DNA of 64,000 nucleotides from an uncultured Eubacteriales bacterium (lineage in GTDB: Bacteria > Bacillota > Clostridia > Oscillospirales > Acutalibacteraceae). The notes beneath the pieces are model-generated. The model searched no databases and had not been told where the DNA came from. It worked only from the letters and a program-made list of their open reading frames with translations. A program made the translations under genes and the position numbers. Positions 1 to 8,118 of this stretch are shown piece after piece (positions within the stretch are counted from its first letter, which is position 1; each line of letters starts with the position of its first letter). The stretch is taken from assembly GCA_934454125.1 (NCBI GenBank), contig CAKSFA010000007.1, positions 1 to 64,000 on the forward strand, written 5' to 3'.

Positions 1-515
1 GGGATATAACGGTGGGAAGTGGAGTTAGATAAAGTAGGTGTTTTAGTTTTGAATATTGCGTGATGGAGTTGGGGGAGGTCATGTGAAGTATAGTGGATAA
101 GGAAAAGGGTGGTATTGAATTGAGAGGGGATTATCATTTGGAATATTGAGTGGTGGGGTGTGGAGTATGGGTGCAGGGTGGGTAACACAATCGATGTGGG
201 AAATATGTTTGAGATCGAGAGAGTGTGGGGAGTGATAGTGGGAGATTAATATGATAAAGTAGATTTTGTGAAGCCGTTGGGATTTGGATGGGAGAGGTTG
301 AAGGATGGAGTGGAAAGGAGTGGCGTGTTTGTGAGAGAAAGGAGATGTGCTTGATAGTTTTTTGATTGGGAGTGTTTTGAGAAAAATAGCCTTCTCTTTT
401 GGGGATGTGGGAACGATTCTTCTGCTCTGTGTTGCGTTTTTGTCGGTGAATATTTTGCAAGGTGAAATTACGGTGATTTGCTTGTTGATTTGTTTTGTGT
501 GTAGGGATTGCAATC
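1..515. other. Non-coding, extremely G-rich stretch
   Basis: No credible gene is visible. The + strand is rich in G, A and T and almost free of C over the first 350 bases. The long leftward open frames here translate to low-complexity Pro/His/Ser/Ile-rich text with no ribosome binding site, as expected from skewed composition alone. The stretch lies beyond the ferritin terminator. Confidence 0.6.
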
Positions 516-549
516 AAAAAGCCCTCGCTTTTGGATGCAAGGGCTTTTT
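516..549 (-). terminator. Intrinsic terminator after ferritin
   Basis: A-rich run, stem GCCCT/AGGGC and a T run, sitting directly downstream of the leftward ferritin gene. The flanking A and T runs make it usable in both directions. Confidence 0.8.
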
Positions 550-550
550 G

Positions 551-1039
551 TTATGATCTTGTGCTGAGTTCTTTGTCGATGGAATATTTTGCTGAGGTGC
601 TGTCACCAGCGAAGGTGAATTTGTCGATGATATCTTGTGCGGTGTCTTCTTCTTGGATTTGCTCATTGATATATTTGTGCATGAAGATTTCGGTCGCGTA
701 GTCATTTTCTTGTTTTGCCAAATCGTGTAGCTGATAAATTGATTTGGTGACGTTGCGTTCATGCTCTAGCACCATCTTTGCGATTTTTAACGGATCCTTT
801 TCTGTAATCGGTTCTGCTTTGACCGGTTTTAACTCTACGGTCATATCGCGCTGCTGCATGAAATGAATGAAATCATGCGAATGGCCAAGTTCTTCTTCAT
901 ATTGCTTAAACAGCCAGGATGAGTAGCCTTTATAGTTTTCTTCATGTGTTTTGATGGACATGGCAAGATACAAATATCCGGAATAAATCTCTAAATTGAT
1001 ATGCTCATTAAGCGCTGCGACAATTTTTTTGCTGACCAT
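551..1039 (-). CDS. ftnA: Ferritin (non-haem iron storage protein)
   Basis: 162 residues, the normal length for bacterial FtnA-type ferritin, which forms a 24-subunit cytoplasmic shell that oxidises Fe2+ and stores it as a ferric mineral. The ferroxidase ligands fall at the canonical positions Glu17, Glu50, His53, Glu94 and Gln127, with Glu130 nearby, so the enzyme should be active. There is no haem-binding Met typical of bacterioferritin. The start ATG follows a GAGAGGAG ribosome binding site. The gene is single, with its own promoter (TTGACA-17-TACAAT) and terminator. Neighbouring rhodanese and desulfoferrodoxin genes suggest an iron and oxidative-stress theme, although they are on the other strand. 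Confidence 0.96.
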   Translation of the reverse strand: MVSKKIVAALNEHINLEIYSGYLYLAMSIKTHEENYKGYSSWLFKQYEEELGHSHDFIHFMQQRDMTVELKPVKAEPITEKDPLKIAKMVLEHERNVTKSIYQLHDLAKQENDYATEIFMHKYINEQIQEEDTAQDIIDKFTFAGDSTSAKYSIDKELSTRS

Positions 1040-1089
1040 GGTGTTGCTCCTCTCTTTTTACCTTCTGAAATTAGAATTTACTTGTTGTT

Positions 1090-1118
1090 ATTGTACGGCT
1101 TTTGGAAGCATTTGTCAA
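1090..1118 (-). promoter_or_regulatory. Sigma-A type promoter of ferritin
   Basis: On the minus strand TTGACA (1113-1118) and TACAAT (1090-1095) are separated by 17 bases and lie about 50 bases upstream of the ferritin start. Confidence 0.75.
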
Positions 1119-1192
1119 GATTTGACGCGCTTTCAAAAATGCTGCGCAAATCTTTATTTTGGGCATAGGATAACAGAAAAGGAGGTATGTGT

Positions 1193-1609
1193 ATGGAGTA
1201 TCAAACATGCGATTTGTTGCAGATTTTGCGGATGCATTTGCTGTTTTTGCAGCAGCTTGAAAATCAACTCGGACAGATGCAGGGGCGTTTGATTGCACAG
1301 GGGAAGAAAGCGGCACAGGAGGTGGGATCTTACCGAAAGAGGCTGGCAGAACTGCGCAGACAGGCACAGGAGCAGTACCGTATATTGTTGCGCAGGAGAA
1401 CATGTGTGCCGGCGCTGGGCGATTTGCATTGCATACGCCAGTTGGAGCAGAAAAGTGTGCGGTTGACGTATGGTTGTGCTGCATTGTTGCAGCGACTTGA
1501 GGAAAACCAGGCAGCAGAGTTGGCCGGAATGAATTGCAGGCAGGCGCTGGCGCTGCTGCGGAACAGAGAGAAAAATTTGATTTCTTGCTTTGCGGGCATT
1601 GACGAATGA
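1193..1609 (+). CDS. Hypothetical helical protein
   Basis: 138 residues, no family recognised. The sequence is rich in Leu, Gln, Arg and Glu and looks entirely alpha-helical, with heptad-like stretches at about residues 18-70 and 85-130 and five Cys residues in no clear metal-binding spacing. No signal peptide or membrane segment. The ATG at 1193 is preferred over the one at 1187 because GGAGGT (1181-1186) sits six bases before 1193 but touches 1187. It is followed by rhodanese and desulfoferrodoxin on the same strand, so it may be the first gene of that group. Function unknown. Confidence 0.7.
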   Translation: MEYQTCDLLQILRMHLLFLQQLENQLGQMQGRLIAQGKKAAQEVGSYRKRLAELRRQAQEQYRILLRRRTCVPALGDLHCIRQLEQKSVRLTYGCAALLQRLEENQAAELAGMNCRQALALLRNREKNLISCFAGIDE

Positions 1610-1663
1610 GAAATCTTAAAGTATACTGAATACATATACAAAAACAGCAAGGATGTGAAAATC

Positions 1664-1996
1664 ATGTCGCAATTGTTTCAATCAACCTTTCATACGCTGC
1701 GTATGGAGGATGCGAAAATTGAAATCGAAGAAAACCCGCAGATCTTGTTGGTCGATGTGCGTACACCGGAGGAATATCAGAAGGGCCATATTCCCGGCGC
1801 AATGAATATTCCGGTGGAGACACCGCAGTTAATCACGGAAAAAATACCGGATAAAAATGCGACGGTTTTTGTATATTGCCTGAGCGGGCACCGGAGTCAG
1901 CGCGCTTGTGAGCTGTTTGCCGATATGGGTTATGGCAATTTGACTGATATTGGCGGCATTTTGTTTTGGCCTGGTGAGCTTGTGACAGGAGAATGA
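1664..1996 (+). CDS. Rhodanese-like sulfurtransferase
   Basis: 110 residues forming a single rhodanese domain. Visible family features are the N-terminal LLVDVRTPEEYQKGHIPGA block and the active-site loop YCLSGHRSQ with the persulfide-forming Cys. Single-domain rhodaneses of this size move sulfane sulfur or act in thiol and redox chemistry; the physiological acceptor cannot be told from sequence. The ATG at 1664 is chosen over an upstream GTG at 1655 because AAGGA lies ten bases before it. Located 78 bases upstream of desulfoferrodoxin on the same strand. Confidence 0.92.
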   Translation: MSQLFQSTFHTLRMEDAKIEIEENPQILLVDVRTPEEYQKGHIPGAMNIPVETPQLITEKIPDKNATVFVYCLSGHRSQRACELFADMGYGNLTDIGGILFWPGELVTGE

Positions 1997-2073
1997 GACT
2001 GTTTGATGTACTGCTGACAGTTGTTTTGAAACAGAAACAGCGATAAAATTTCAGAAAGAAGGATGTAAGTATC

Positions 2074-2457
2074 ATGAAAGCGAAAGAAAGATTTTATTTT
2101 TGTGAGCACTGTGGCAATATGGTTGGTATGATTCACGATGCAGGTGTGCCGATTAAATGCTGCGGACAGAATATGACCCACTTGGAAGCAAATAGCACAG
2201 ACGCTGCAACTGAAAAGCACGTGCCGGTTGTGACTGTAGAGGGCAACACGGTGAAAGTTCACGTGGGTGAGGTAACACACCCGATGCAGGAGGAGCACTT
2301 TATTCAGTGGATCTATCTGCAAACAGAGCGCGGTGGTCAGCGTATTTCGCTGTCGCCCACAGATGAGCCGACGGCTGTATTTTCGGTAGAGTTTGACAAG
2401 CCGGTTGCTGTATTTGAGTATTGCAATCTGCATGGCTTGTGGAAAACAGAGCTGTAA
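2074..2457 (+). CDS. dfx: Desulfoferrodoxin (superoxide reductase)
   Basis: 127 residues, full two-domain desulfoferrodoxin. The N-terminal desulforedoxin domain has the Fe(Cys)4 ligands Cys10, Cys13, Cys29 and Cys30. The C-terminal catalytic domain has the Fe(His)4Cys site as His49, His69, His75, Cys117 and His120 (motif YCNLHG). The enzyme reduces superoxide to hydrogen peroxide without making oxygen and is typical of anaerobes. An AAGGA sequence precedes the ATG. An intrinsic terminator follows, so this is the last gene of its transcript. Confidence 0.97.
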   Translation: MKAKERFYFCEHCGNMVGMIHDAGVPIKCCGQNMTHLEANSTDAATEKHVPVVTVEGNTVKVHVGEVTHPMQEEHFIQWIYLQTERGGQRISLSPTDEPTAVFSVEFDKPVAVFEYCNLHGLWKTEL

Positions 2458-2475
2458 GCACAATCGAACATAGAG

Positions 2476-2507
2476 AACACCCCTGTGTGATGCAGGGGTG
2501 TTTTTTT
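2476..2507 (+). terminator. Terminator after desulfoferrodoxin
   Basis: Perfect stem ACACCCCTG/CAGGGGTGT with a short loop followed by seven T. Confidence 0.9.
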
Positions 2508-2608
2508 ATGTTGGTGTAAAAGCATGACGAAAGGCAGCAGGAGATGAGAGGTTGATGAAAGAAAGCGATAAAGAGTTATGATATGAAGGGTATATTATAG
2601 ACTGATGT

Positions 2609-2637
2609 TTGACTTTTTTGGGAAATTGTGTTATTAT
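2609..2637 (+). promoter_or_regulatory. Promoter of the mgtA leader
   Basis: TTGACT (2609-2614), a 17-base spacer and TATTAT (2632-2637) give a good sigma-A promoter about 400 bases upstream of mgtA, implying a long 5' leader. Confidence 0.65.
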
Positions 2638-2644
2638 TTTACAA

Positions 2645-2848
2645 TCAAAAATGTTTGAGAAGATAGGTGCGTATTTGTGGAGAAATATGATAAGTATGGT
2701 TTTAGAATGAAACGACGGATGAACTGTGACAGGTGTGTTGGCCTGTGACAATTTTTCAGCGTGCTTGATATTCGCCGTTTTGCATGAGAAATGCAGACGG
2801 CGTTTTTTATATCTTGATATATTTATAACAATTGTGAGGTGAAAGAAA
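2645..2848 (+). promoter_or_regulatory. mgtA 5' leader with internal terminator
   Basis: The leader holds a direct repeat CTGTGACA (2724-2731 and 2742-2749). At 2773-2808 there is a strong terminator-like hairpin: stem CGCCGT.TGCAT / ATGCA.ACGGCG with a GAGA-type loop, followed by TTTTTT. It lies upstream of the ATPase gene, where read-through would be required for expression. I do not see the conserved core of the M-box (ykoK) Mg2+ riboswitch. The likely sensing element is therefore unassigned. Confidence 0.5.
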
Positions 2849-2953
2849 ATGACAACGGGAAGCAGTTGCGGTGCCGATCCGATGGGACGAAGTAGAACCG
2901 CACAGAAGTACGGGAGAAAGAAGGCTTTGCCGTGTCATTTTTTTCTCGATTAG
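2849..2953 (+). CDS. 34-codon leader ORF upstream of mgtA
   Basis: Starts with ATG seven bases after a good GAGGTGA ribosome binding site and ends with TAG, 82 bases before mgtA. The 34-residue product begins MTTGSSCGADPMGRSRTAQK and is basic in the middle and hydrophobic at the end; it matches nothing I recognise. By analogy to leader peptides such as MgtL of enterobacteria, translation of this ORF could tune mgtA expression. That is inference: only the placement, the ribosome binding site and the preceding terminator are seen. Confidence 0.5.
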   Translation: MTTGSSCGADPMGRSRTAQKYGRKKALPCHFFLD

Positions 2954-3035
2954 CATTGTAATAATGGTTCTGCTTTGTGGCACTGTGCCCTTCCGAATGG
3001 CTGGAAGCCAAGTATGAGAACGGAGGTACAGACCT

Positions 3036-5739
3036 ATGATGAAACAAAATTTGCATCATACTACTGTGAAAAGACACACGGTAAACAAAGCGTGTGACAA
3101 TACGGCGACTGAGCGCCTGCATTGGGCAAGTTTGCATACCGAACCGGAGGTTTTGGAATGGTATGGAATCGGAGCAGGCGGTTACAGTGGGAATTTGGCC
3201 AGTGAAGCTAGGGCGCGTTATGGGGAAAATATCGTTACGCATGGAAAGCGGGATTCGGTATGCAAGCGGATTGTGGGGGCATTTATCAACCCGTTTACCG
3301 TTGTTTTGTTGGCGCTGGCGGCAATCTCTGTATTTACTGACATCGTGATGGCAGCGCCGGAGGATCAAAACCCGGCTACGGTGGTGATCATCACGGTTAT
3401 GGTGATGATCTCTGGCATTTTGCGTTTTGTGCAGGAAACCAAGAGCGGCAATGTGGCAGAGAAATTGCTCGGCATGATTCATACGACAGCAGCGGTTGTG
3501 CGGGATGGTGTGGAGCAGGAAATCTCGATTGATGAGGTGGTTGTGGGAGATGTTGTTTTGCTTTGTGCCGGGGACATGATACCGGCGGATTTGCGGATTC
3601 TTTCTGCAAAAGATTTGTTTATCAGTCAATCTGCGTTGACGGGAGAAAGTGAACCAGTCGAAAAACTGGGGGAGCGATGTGAGCAAACGAGTGCATTGAC
3701 CGATACGCCCAATCTTGCTTTTATGGGCAGCACGGTGGTAAGCGGTAGTGCAAAGGCGATTGTGATTGCTGTGGGAAACGAGACGATGATTGGAACTGTG
3801 GCAAAGGAATTGAATGGTAAGCCGCAAAAAACCGGGTTTGAAAAAGGAGTCAATTCTGTATCTTGGGTGTTGATTCGCTTTATGTTGGTTATGGTGCCGG
3901 TTGTTCTGTTGATGAACGGCTTGACCAAGGGCGATTGGATGGAAGCAGCTTTGTTTGCGATTTCAATTGCAGTTGGTCTTACGCCCGAAATGCTGCCGAT
4001 GATCGTTACGACTTCTCTGGCAAAGGGTGCTGTGGCCATGAGCCGGCAAAAGGTGATCATCAAGCATTTGCATGCGATTCAGAACCTTGGCGCTATGGAT
4101 ATTTTATGCACTGATAAAACAGGAACGCTGACGCAGGATCAAGTTGTGTTGGAATATCATCTGGATATTGACGGCAAGGAGAATGACTGGGTGCTGCGGC
4201 ATGCGTTTTTGAACAGCTATTTTCAGACAGGACTAAAGAGTTTAATTGATATTGCCGTGATGGACAGGCAAATGGAATTGGGAGCAGAGACACTGATTGC
4301 GAGATATAGAAAGGTGGATGAGATACCGTTTGATTTTGAACGCCGCAGAATGAGCGTTGTGGTAAAGGACGAAACGGGGAAAACCCAGCTGGTGACAAAG
4401 GGCGCTGTGGAGGAAATGCTGAAATGCTGCGCCTATGCCGAGTGTGACGGTGCGGTAAAACCATTGACGGAACAGGTTCGACAGCAGGCGCTTAACAAAG
4501 CCGGAGAGCTGAACCGCTGTGGAATGCGTGTGATTGCCGTAGCGCAAAAGACCGATCCGTCGCCGGTTGGAGCGTTTTCAACGGCGGACGAGAATGAAAT
4601 GGTTTTGATTGGGTTTCTTGCGTTTCTGGACCCGCCCAAGGAGACGACCGGCAAAGCAATTGCGATGCTTTTGGAACACGGAGTTCAGGTGAAACTATTG
4701 ACCGGGGACAACGAAAAAGTGACTGCTGCAATCTGCCGGCAGGTAGGCTTTTGCGCAGACAGAATATTACTGGGAGAGCAGATTGAAAAAATGAGCGATG
4801 AGGAGCTTGGAGATGCATCGGAAAGCAGCTCGATATTTGCAAAACTTTCTCCGGGGCAAAAAGCCCGTATTGTGCGTGTTTTGAGGGAAAGGGGGCATAG
4901 TGTTAGTTATATGGGCGACGGCATCAATGATGCGCTGGCATTGAAGGCGGCCGATGTGGGAATTTCGGTTGACACTGCTATGGATATTGCAAAAGAGTCG
5001 GCTGATGTGGTATTACTGGAAAAAGATTTGACGGTTTTGGAGCACGGCGTGATTGAGGGCAGAAAAACATATGCCAATATGATAAATATATTAAAATCAC
5101 CGCATCTTCTAATTTTGGAAATATGTTTTCTGTGCTTGCGGCAAGTGTTTTTTTGCCGTTTTTGCCGATGGCTTCGCTCCATTTGATTTTGCTGAATTTG
5201 ATCTATGATATATCTTGCACGGCGATTCCGTGGGATCATACGGATGAAGAGTATTTGAAACTGCCGAGGAATTGGGATGCCGCTGGTATTAGCCGCTTTA
5301 TGTTATGGTTTGGGCCGATTAGCTCTGTGTTTGATATTTTCACATATCTGGTGCTATTTTTTTGATTTGCCCGATGTTCACCGGTGGACAGCTATTTGGA
5401 CAACTGACGGATGCGGCGTCGAAACAGTTGTATGAAACTGCGTTTCAGACCGGGTGGTTTATTGAGTCTATGTGGAGTCAATCGCTGGTGATTCATATGA
5501 TCCGTTCTTATAAACTGCCGTTTGTTGGTAGTCGTGCATCTACGCCTGTGTTATTGCTATCTGTTTTTGGTATTGCGGCGGTGACAGCGCTGCCGTTTAC
5601 TCCGATCGGAACAGCAATTGGGCTTACAGCGCTGCCGCCTGTATATTTTGCATGGCTTGCTTTGATCGTGGCTGGATATATGGTAGCGGCTACGGTGGTG
5701 AAAAAGCTGTATATTCGCAGATATAGAACATTGCTTTGA
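3036..5739 (+). pseudogene. mgtA: MgtA-type Mg2+ P-type ATPase, two frameshifts
   Basis: If repaired the protein would be about 900 residues, the usual MgtA length. The first 680 or so residues read in one frame and contain the TGES actuator loop, the phosphorylated Asp in CTDKTGTLT (about residue 360), the hinge motif MGDGINDALAL and the first membrane segments. Near 5087-5096 one base is missing, so MIKYI becomes MINIL and the frame runs into a false end at 5186; the true frame resumes through FGNMFSVLAAS. Near 5352-5365 a second base is missing from a run of seven T (LVLFF then LICPMF). Together these remove or shift the C-terminal membrane helices. Either the gene is decaying or both sites, each in a short homopolymer, are sequencing errors. 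Family assignment is firm; intactness is not. Confidence 0.85.
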
Positions 5740-5763
5740 TGGAGGTTTTGTGTATATAAACGG

Positions 5764-5806
5764 AAAGCGTCACATCGGAATTTTCGATGTGACGCTTTTA
5801 TTTTTT
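5764..5806. terminator. Bidirectional terminator between mgtA and the oxidoreductase
   Basis: Fourteen-base stem AAGCGTCACATCG/CGATGTGACGCTT flanked by an A run and a T run, placed between two convergent genes. Confidence 0.85.
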
Positions 5807-5825
5807 GCACCTATGAGCCTGTTTT

Positions 5826-6455
5826 TTATTTTGCGATGACGGAAATGCGCTGTTGGAGATGTTGGCCGTTGGTAACTTCATCGATCATTGCGATGGCATA
5901 GTCAGCATAACTGATGGTGCTCTCGCCATTGTCATTTACAAAAAATGTTTCGCCGCCAAGCAGATAACTGCCGGTTTTTGTACCGTTAGCACGGAAATCA
6001 GCAGCAGGTGTTACATAAGTCCATTGTACATCGTTGCGCTGCCGAAGCTCAGTCAATGCTTGCGCCGAAGCAGTTGCAACGGGTTGATATTCTGCCGGAA
6101 AATCTTCGGCGTCCATGAGTTGTTTGGTATGCGCAGCGTCTAAATATAAACTGCCGGCACCGCCAACAACCAAAAGCCGGGTATTGGTGCCGCTTAGGCA
6201 GTCGCACAAGTGTTTGAGTGAGCTGCTGTGTTGTGGCAACGTTTCCGGCGTCCATGCACCAAAGGCGTCGATCACGGCATCAAAACCGCTTAGATCGGCT
6301 GCAGTGAGTGCGAATAAATCTTTTTGTATTACCTGTGTTGCGTTTGTTTTGTTTTTACCTCGAATCACAACAGTGACGTTTAAACCGCGTGCCAGCGCTT
6401 CTTCCGTGATTTTTTGCCCGGCTTTGCCGTTGGCACAAATGACTGCAATCTTCAT
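5826..6455 (-). CDS. NAD(P)-binding NmrA/YwnB-like oxidoreductase
   Basis: 209 residues with an N-terminal Rossmann fold: MKIAVICANGKAGQKITEEA carries a glycine motif of the NAD(P)H-binding family related to NmrA and YwnB, and VIDAFGAW and LLVVGGAGSLYLD are typical later blocks. Members reduce quinones or flavins or act as redox sensors; the substrate is unknown. The start at 6455 follows AAGGAGG by seven bases; the longer open frame upstream lacks a ribosome binding site. It is transcribed divergently from an HxlR regulator, the usual arrangement for a stress-inducible reductase controlled by that regulator. Confidence 0.85.
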   Translation of the reverse strand: MKIAVICANGKAGQKITEEALARGLNVTVVIRGKNKTNATQVIQKDLFALTAADLSGFDAVIDAFGAWTPETLPQHSSSLKHLCDCLSGTNTRLLVVGGAGSLYLDAAHTKQLMDAEDFPAEYQPVATASAQALTELRQRNDVQWTYVTPAADFRANGTKTGSYLLGGETFFVNDNGESTISYADYAIAMIDEVTNGQHLQQRISVIAK

Positions 6456-6508
6456 CTTGAAAACCTCCTTGAGATGCGTACAGACTTGCGTTTTTTGTCT
6501 GTAAGGAT

Positions 6509-6564
6509 ATAATAAGATGGTAAGGTAAAACTGTAAAGTATGCACTTTTTTGTGCTATAGTTAC
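6509..6564. promoter_or_regulatory. Divergent promoters and candidate HxlR operator
   Basis: Leftward promoter: TTTACA (minus strand, 6532-6537) and TATTAT (6509-6514) spaced by 17. The rightward -10 is TATAGT (6556-6561). An imperfect inverted repeat, GTAAAGTATGCAC (6533-6545) and GTGCTATAGTTAC (6552-6564), overlaps both and is well placed to be the HxlR binding site. Operator function is inference. Confidence 0.5.
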
Positions 6565-6592
6565 TAAAAAGATACCATTGGAGGAACATACC

Positions 6593-6958
6593 ATGCAAAA
6601 ACAATTGCCCGCCTGCCCGGTGGAGACGACGCTGATGCTGATTAGCAACCGTTGGAATGTATTGATTCTGCGCGATCTGTTGACGGGAACCAAACGGTTT
6701 GGAGAGCTGAAACGGTCGATTGGCGGAATTTCGCAGAAGGTGCTGACAGCGAATTTGCGCACTATGGAAGAAAACGGACTTTTGCAGCGCAAAGTGTATG
6801 CTCAAGTACCACCAAAGGTGGAGTACACTTTGACACAGACCGGTTATAGTTTGCAGACGGTTTTGCAGGCAATGCAGCAATGGGGTGCGGCATATCAGGC
6901 GCGGATGCACACCGGGGAATTGTTGCAAAAAACGGGGGAAATGGATGATTCTTGTTGA
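6593..6958 (+). CDS. HxlR/MarR-like winged-helix regulator
   Basis: 121 residues with the HxlR signature: N-terminal CPVETTLMLISNRWNVLIL, then RDLLTGTKRFGELKRSIGGISQKVLTANLR as the DNA-recognition helix-turn-helix and a wing around PPKVEYTLT. The conserved Cys near the N-terminus (residue 8) is the redox-sensing position in YodB-type relatives. Start ATG 6593 is seven bases after GGAGGA. It probably regulates the divergent NAD(P)-binding oxidoreductase and itself. Its stop codon TGA lies within the -35 box of the next gene's promoter. Confidence 0.93.
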   Translation: MQKQLPACPVETTLMLISNRWNVLILRDLLTGTKRFGELKRSIGGISQKVLTANLRTMEENGLLQRKVYAQVPPKVEYTLTQTGYSLQTVLQAMQQWGAAYQARMHTGELLQKTGEMDDSC

Positions 6959-6983
6959 CATTTCAGAAAAGATTTGCTAAAAT
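6955..6983 (+). promoter_or_regulatory. Promoter of the fur-family gene
   Basis: TTGACA (6955-6960), 17 bases, TAAAAT (6978-6983). The -35 box overlaps the stop codon of the preceding hxlR gene. Confidence 0.8.
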
Positions 6984-7016
6984 AAAAATATTATTGAATG
7001 TGAGTAGGGGAAGACG

Positions 7017-7514
7017 ATGCATCAGGATTTTACCTTTGAAGACGCAGAATTGCGGCAGGAAACAACGGAGCATCTGCTGTATGCGATGATGGAAGTGCTG
7101 CATGAAGCGGGATTTCGCGTGACGACGCAGCGTAAAATTATTTTAGAGGCCATTGCGCATCAGGTGGGCTGGCACGTGCACCCAAAAGATGTGTTTGCGT
7201 ATGTTCAGAAACGAGACGATACGATTGGTCTTGCAACGGTGTATCGCACGATTAAGATGTTGGAGGATATGGATCTGCTGAACAAGGTTTATATGATGGG
7301 GCAGCAGAATGTGCATCCCAATGACCCGAATCACGGCGTGCATTATCATTTGATTTGCCTGAAATGTGGGGCGATTTTTGATAAAAATGATGATATGCTG
7401 GAGAATATCAATCAGCATGTGAAGCAGGCGCACGGCTTTTTTGCTACGCAAACCAAGCTCTCGGTGTATGGTTTGTGTGAAGATTGTGCGCGCTTTTTAA
7501 AGCGGGAAGCATAG
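7017..7514 (+). CDS. Fur/PerR family metal-responsive repressor
   Basis: 165 residues. An N-terminal winged helix (RVTTQRKIILEAIAHQ... ATVYRTIKMLEDMDLL) is followed by a dimerisation domain with the metal motif HYHLICLKCG and a second Cys pair CEDC near the C-terminus, together a structural Zn site. An N-terminal extension of about 30 residues is longer than in PerR. Fur, PerR and Zur cannot be told apart with confidence. Given nearby ferritin and superoxide reductase, iron or peroxide sensing is likely. The bacteriocin-type operator repeats begin four bases after its stop codon. Confidence 0.92.
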   Translation: MHQDFTFEDAELRQETTEHLLYAMMEVLHEAGFRVTTQRKIILEAIAHQVGWHVHPKDVFAYVQKRDDTIGLATVYRTIKMLEDMDLLNKVYMMGQQNVHPNDPNHGVHYHLICLKCGAIFDKNDDMLENINQHVKQAHGFFATQTKLSVYGLCEDCARFLKREA

Positions 7515-7517
7515 TTT

Positions 7518-7592
7518 TTGTAAGAGATTGGTAAAAATACGGTAAAGTGTTGTGTGATATCATTGACAGAGGCAATCTGCCGGAATTACAAT
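7518..7592 (+). promoter_or_regulatory. Peptide-1 promoter with three tandem 11-bp repeats
   Basis: Repeats TTGTAAGAGAT (7518-7528), TGGTAAAAATA (7529-7539) and CGGTAAAGTGT (7540-7550) abut head to tail. Twelve bases later comes TTGACA (7563-7568), an 18-base spacer and TACAAT (7587-7592). Repeats one and three start 22 bp apart, two helical turns, close to the half-site spacing bound by LytTR response regulators. The same layout recurs before peptide 2. Confidence 0.7.
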
Positions 7593-7642
7593 GAGGGCGT
7601 AAGCTTGAGTAGATGTGATTTGTAGAGAGGAGATTGTTTTTG

Positions 7643-7792
7643 ATGAAGTTTTTTAACCGACTAACGGAACGTCAGATGGTAAAGCACAACGGTGGAACTA
7701 CTTTTTTTCAGATTACCTGTTTTGTGCGCAGGCAAGATGGCAGAGGGTGGCAAAAAGTTTGCCCCATTCGCGTCTATAATGATACGAAATAG
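7643..7792 (+). CDS. Double-glycine leader peptide 1 (bacteriocin-like precursor)
   Basis: 49 residues. The leader MKFFNRLTERQMVKHNGG ends in Gly-Gly, the cleavage site of C39-peptidase ABC exporters such as the one encoded downstream. The predicted mature peptide is 31 residues, basic, with two Cys (precursor positions 26 and 40) that could form a disulfide, and ends VYNDTK. GAGAGGAGA precedes the ATG by nine bases. It has its own promoter with operator repeats. It could be a bacteriocin or an inducing pheromone; sequence alone does not decide. Peptide 2 is its paralog. Confidence 0.8.
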   Translation: MKFFNRLTERQMVKHNGGTTFFQITCFVRRQDGRGWQKVCPIRVYNDTK

Positions 7793-7993
7793 TGTACAAC
7801 GAAGAGCGTTTGGGGGGGTACCTCAAACGCTCTTCCTGGTTGAACCAGGAGACACTTCGCGCTTTGGGTTTTATTTTTTATGTTTACCAGATATGTTCGC
7901 GTTTGACTGCGGGGTGAGAGGGCGGTTATTTATCTGGTTGAACCTGATTTGGTTGCAACTGGGAATAGGATTTTTGAGTTACAAAAAGAGGGC
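7793..7993. other. Structured spacer between the two peptide units
   Basis: Contains a perfect 12-bp stem GAAGAGCGTTTG/CAAACGCTCTTC (7801-7812 with 7824-7835), directly followed by the palindrome CCTGGTTGAACCAGG (7835-7849). The 11-mer CTGGTTGAACC recurs at 7934-7944. T-rich sequence follows at 7869-7880. It may stop or attenuate transcription from peptide 1. No gene with a ribosome binding site is seen. Confidence 0.45.
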
Positions 7994-8067
7994 TTGTAAA
8001 GGGGTTGTAAGAAAATGGTAAAGTATCGTGCGATGTCATTGACACGGAGAAGCTGTAGGCATACAAT
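7994..8067 (+). promoter_or_regulatory. Peptide-2 promoter with three tandem 11-bp repeats
   Basis: TTGTAAAGGGG (7994-8004), TTGTAAGAAAA (8005-8015), TGGTAAAGTAT (8016-8026), then 12 bases and TTGACA (8039-8044), a 17-base spacer and TACAAT (8062-8067). Spacing and flanking bases closely match the peptide-1 promoter, pointing to a duplicated regulatory unit. Confidence 0.7.
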
Positions 8068-8118
8068 GAAGGCGTAAACCAAACAACACATGCGATTTAT
8101 GAAAGGAGTTTATGTACG

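Noticed and set aside
79..517. Two overlapping leftward open frames of 127 and 144 codons
   Set aside because: Low-complexity products, no ribosome binding site, no family resemblance; explained by lack of C (hence few stops) on the + strand.
2640..3035. M-box (ykoK) riboswitch before mgtA
   Set aside because: Expected by function, but the conserved M-box core sequences are not found.
7692..8021. 109-codon rightward frame overlapping peptide 1, with a membrane-like C-terminal part
   Set aside because: Overlaps peptide 1 and runs into the operator repeats; no ribosome binding site. An immunity protein here was considered but is not supported.
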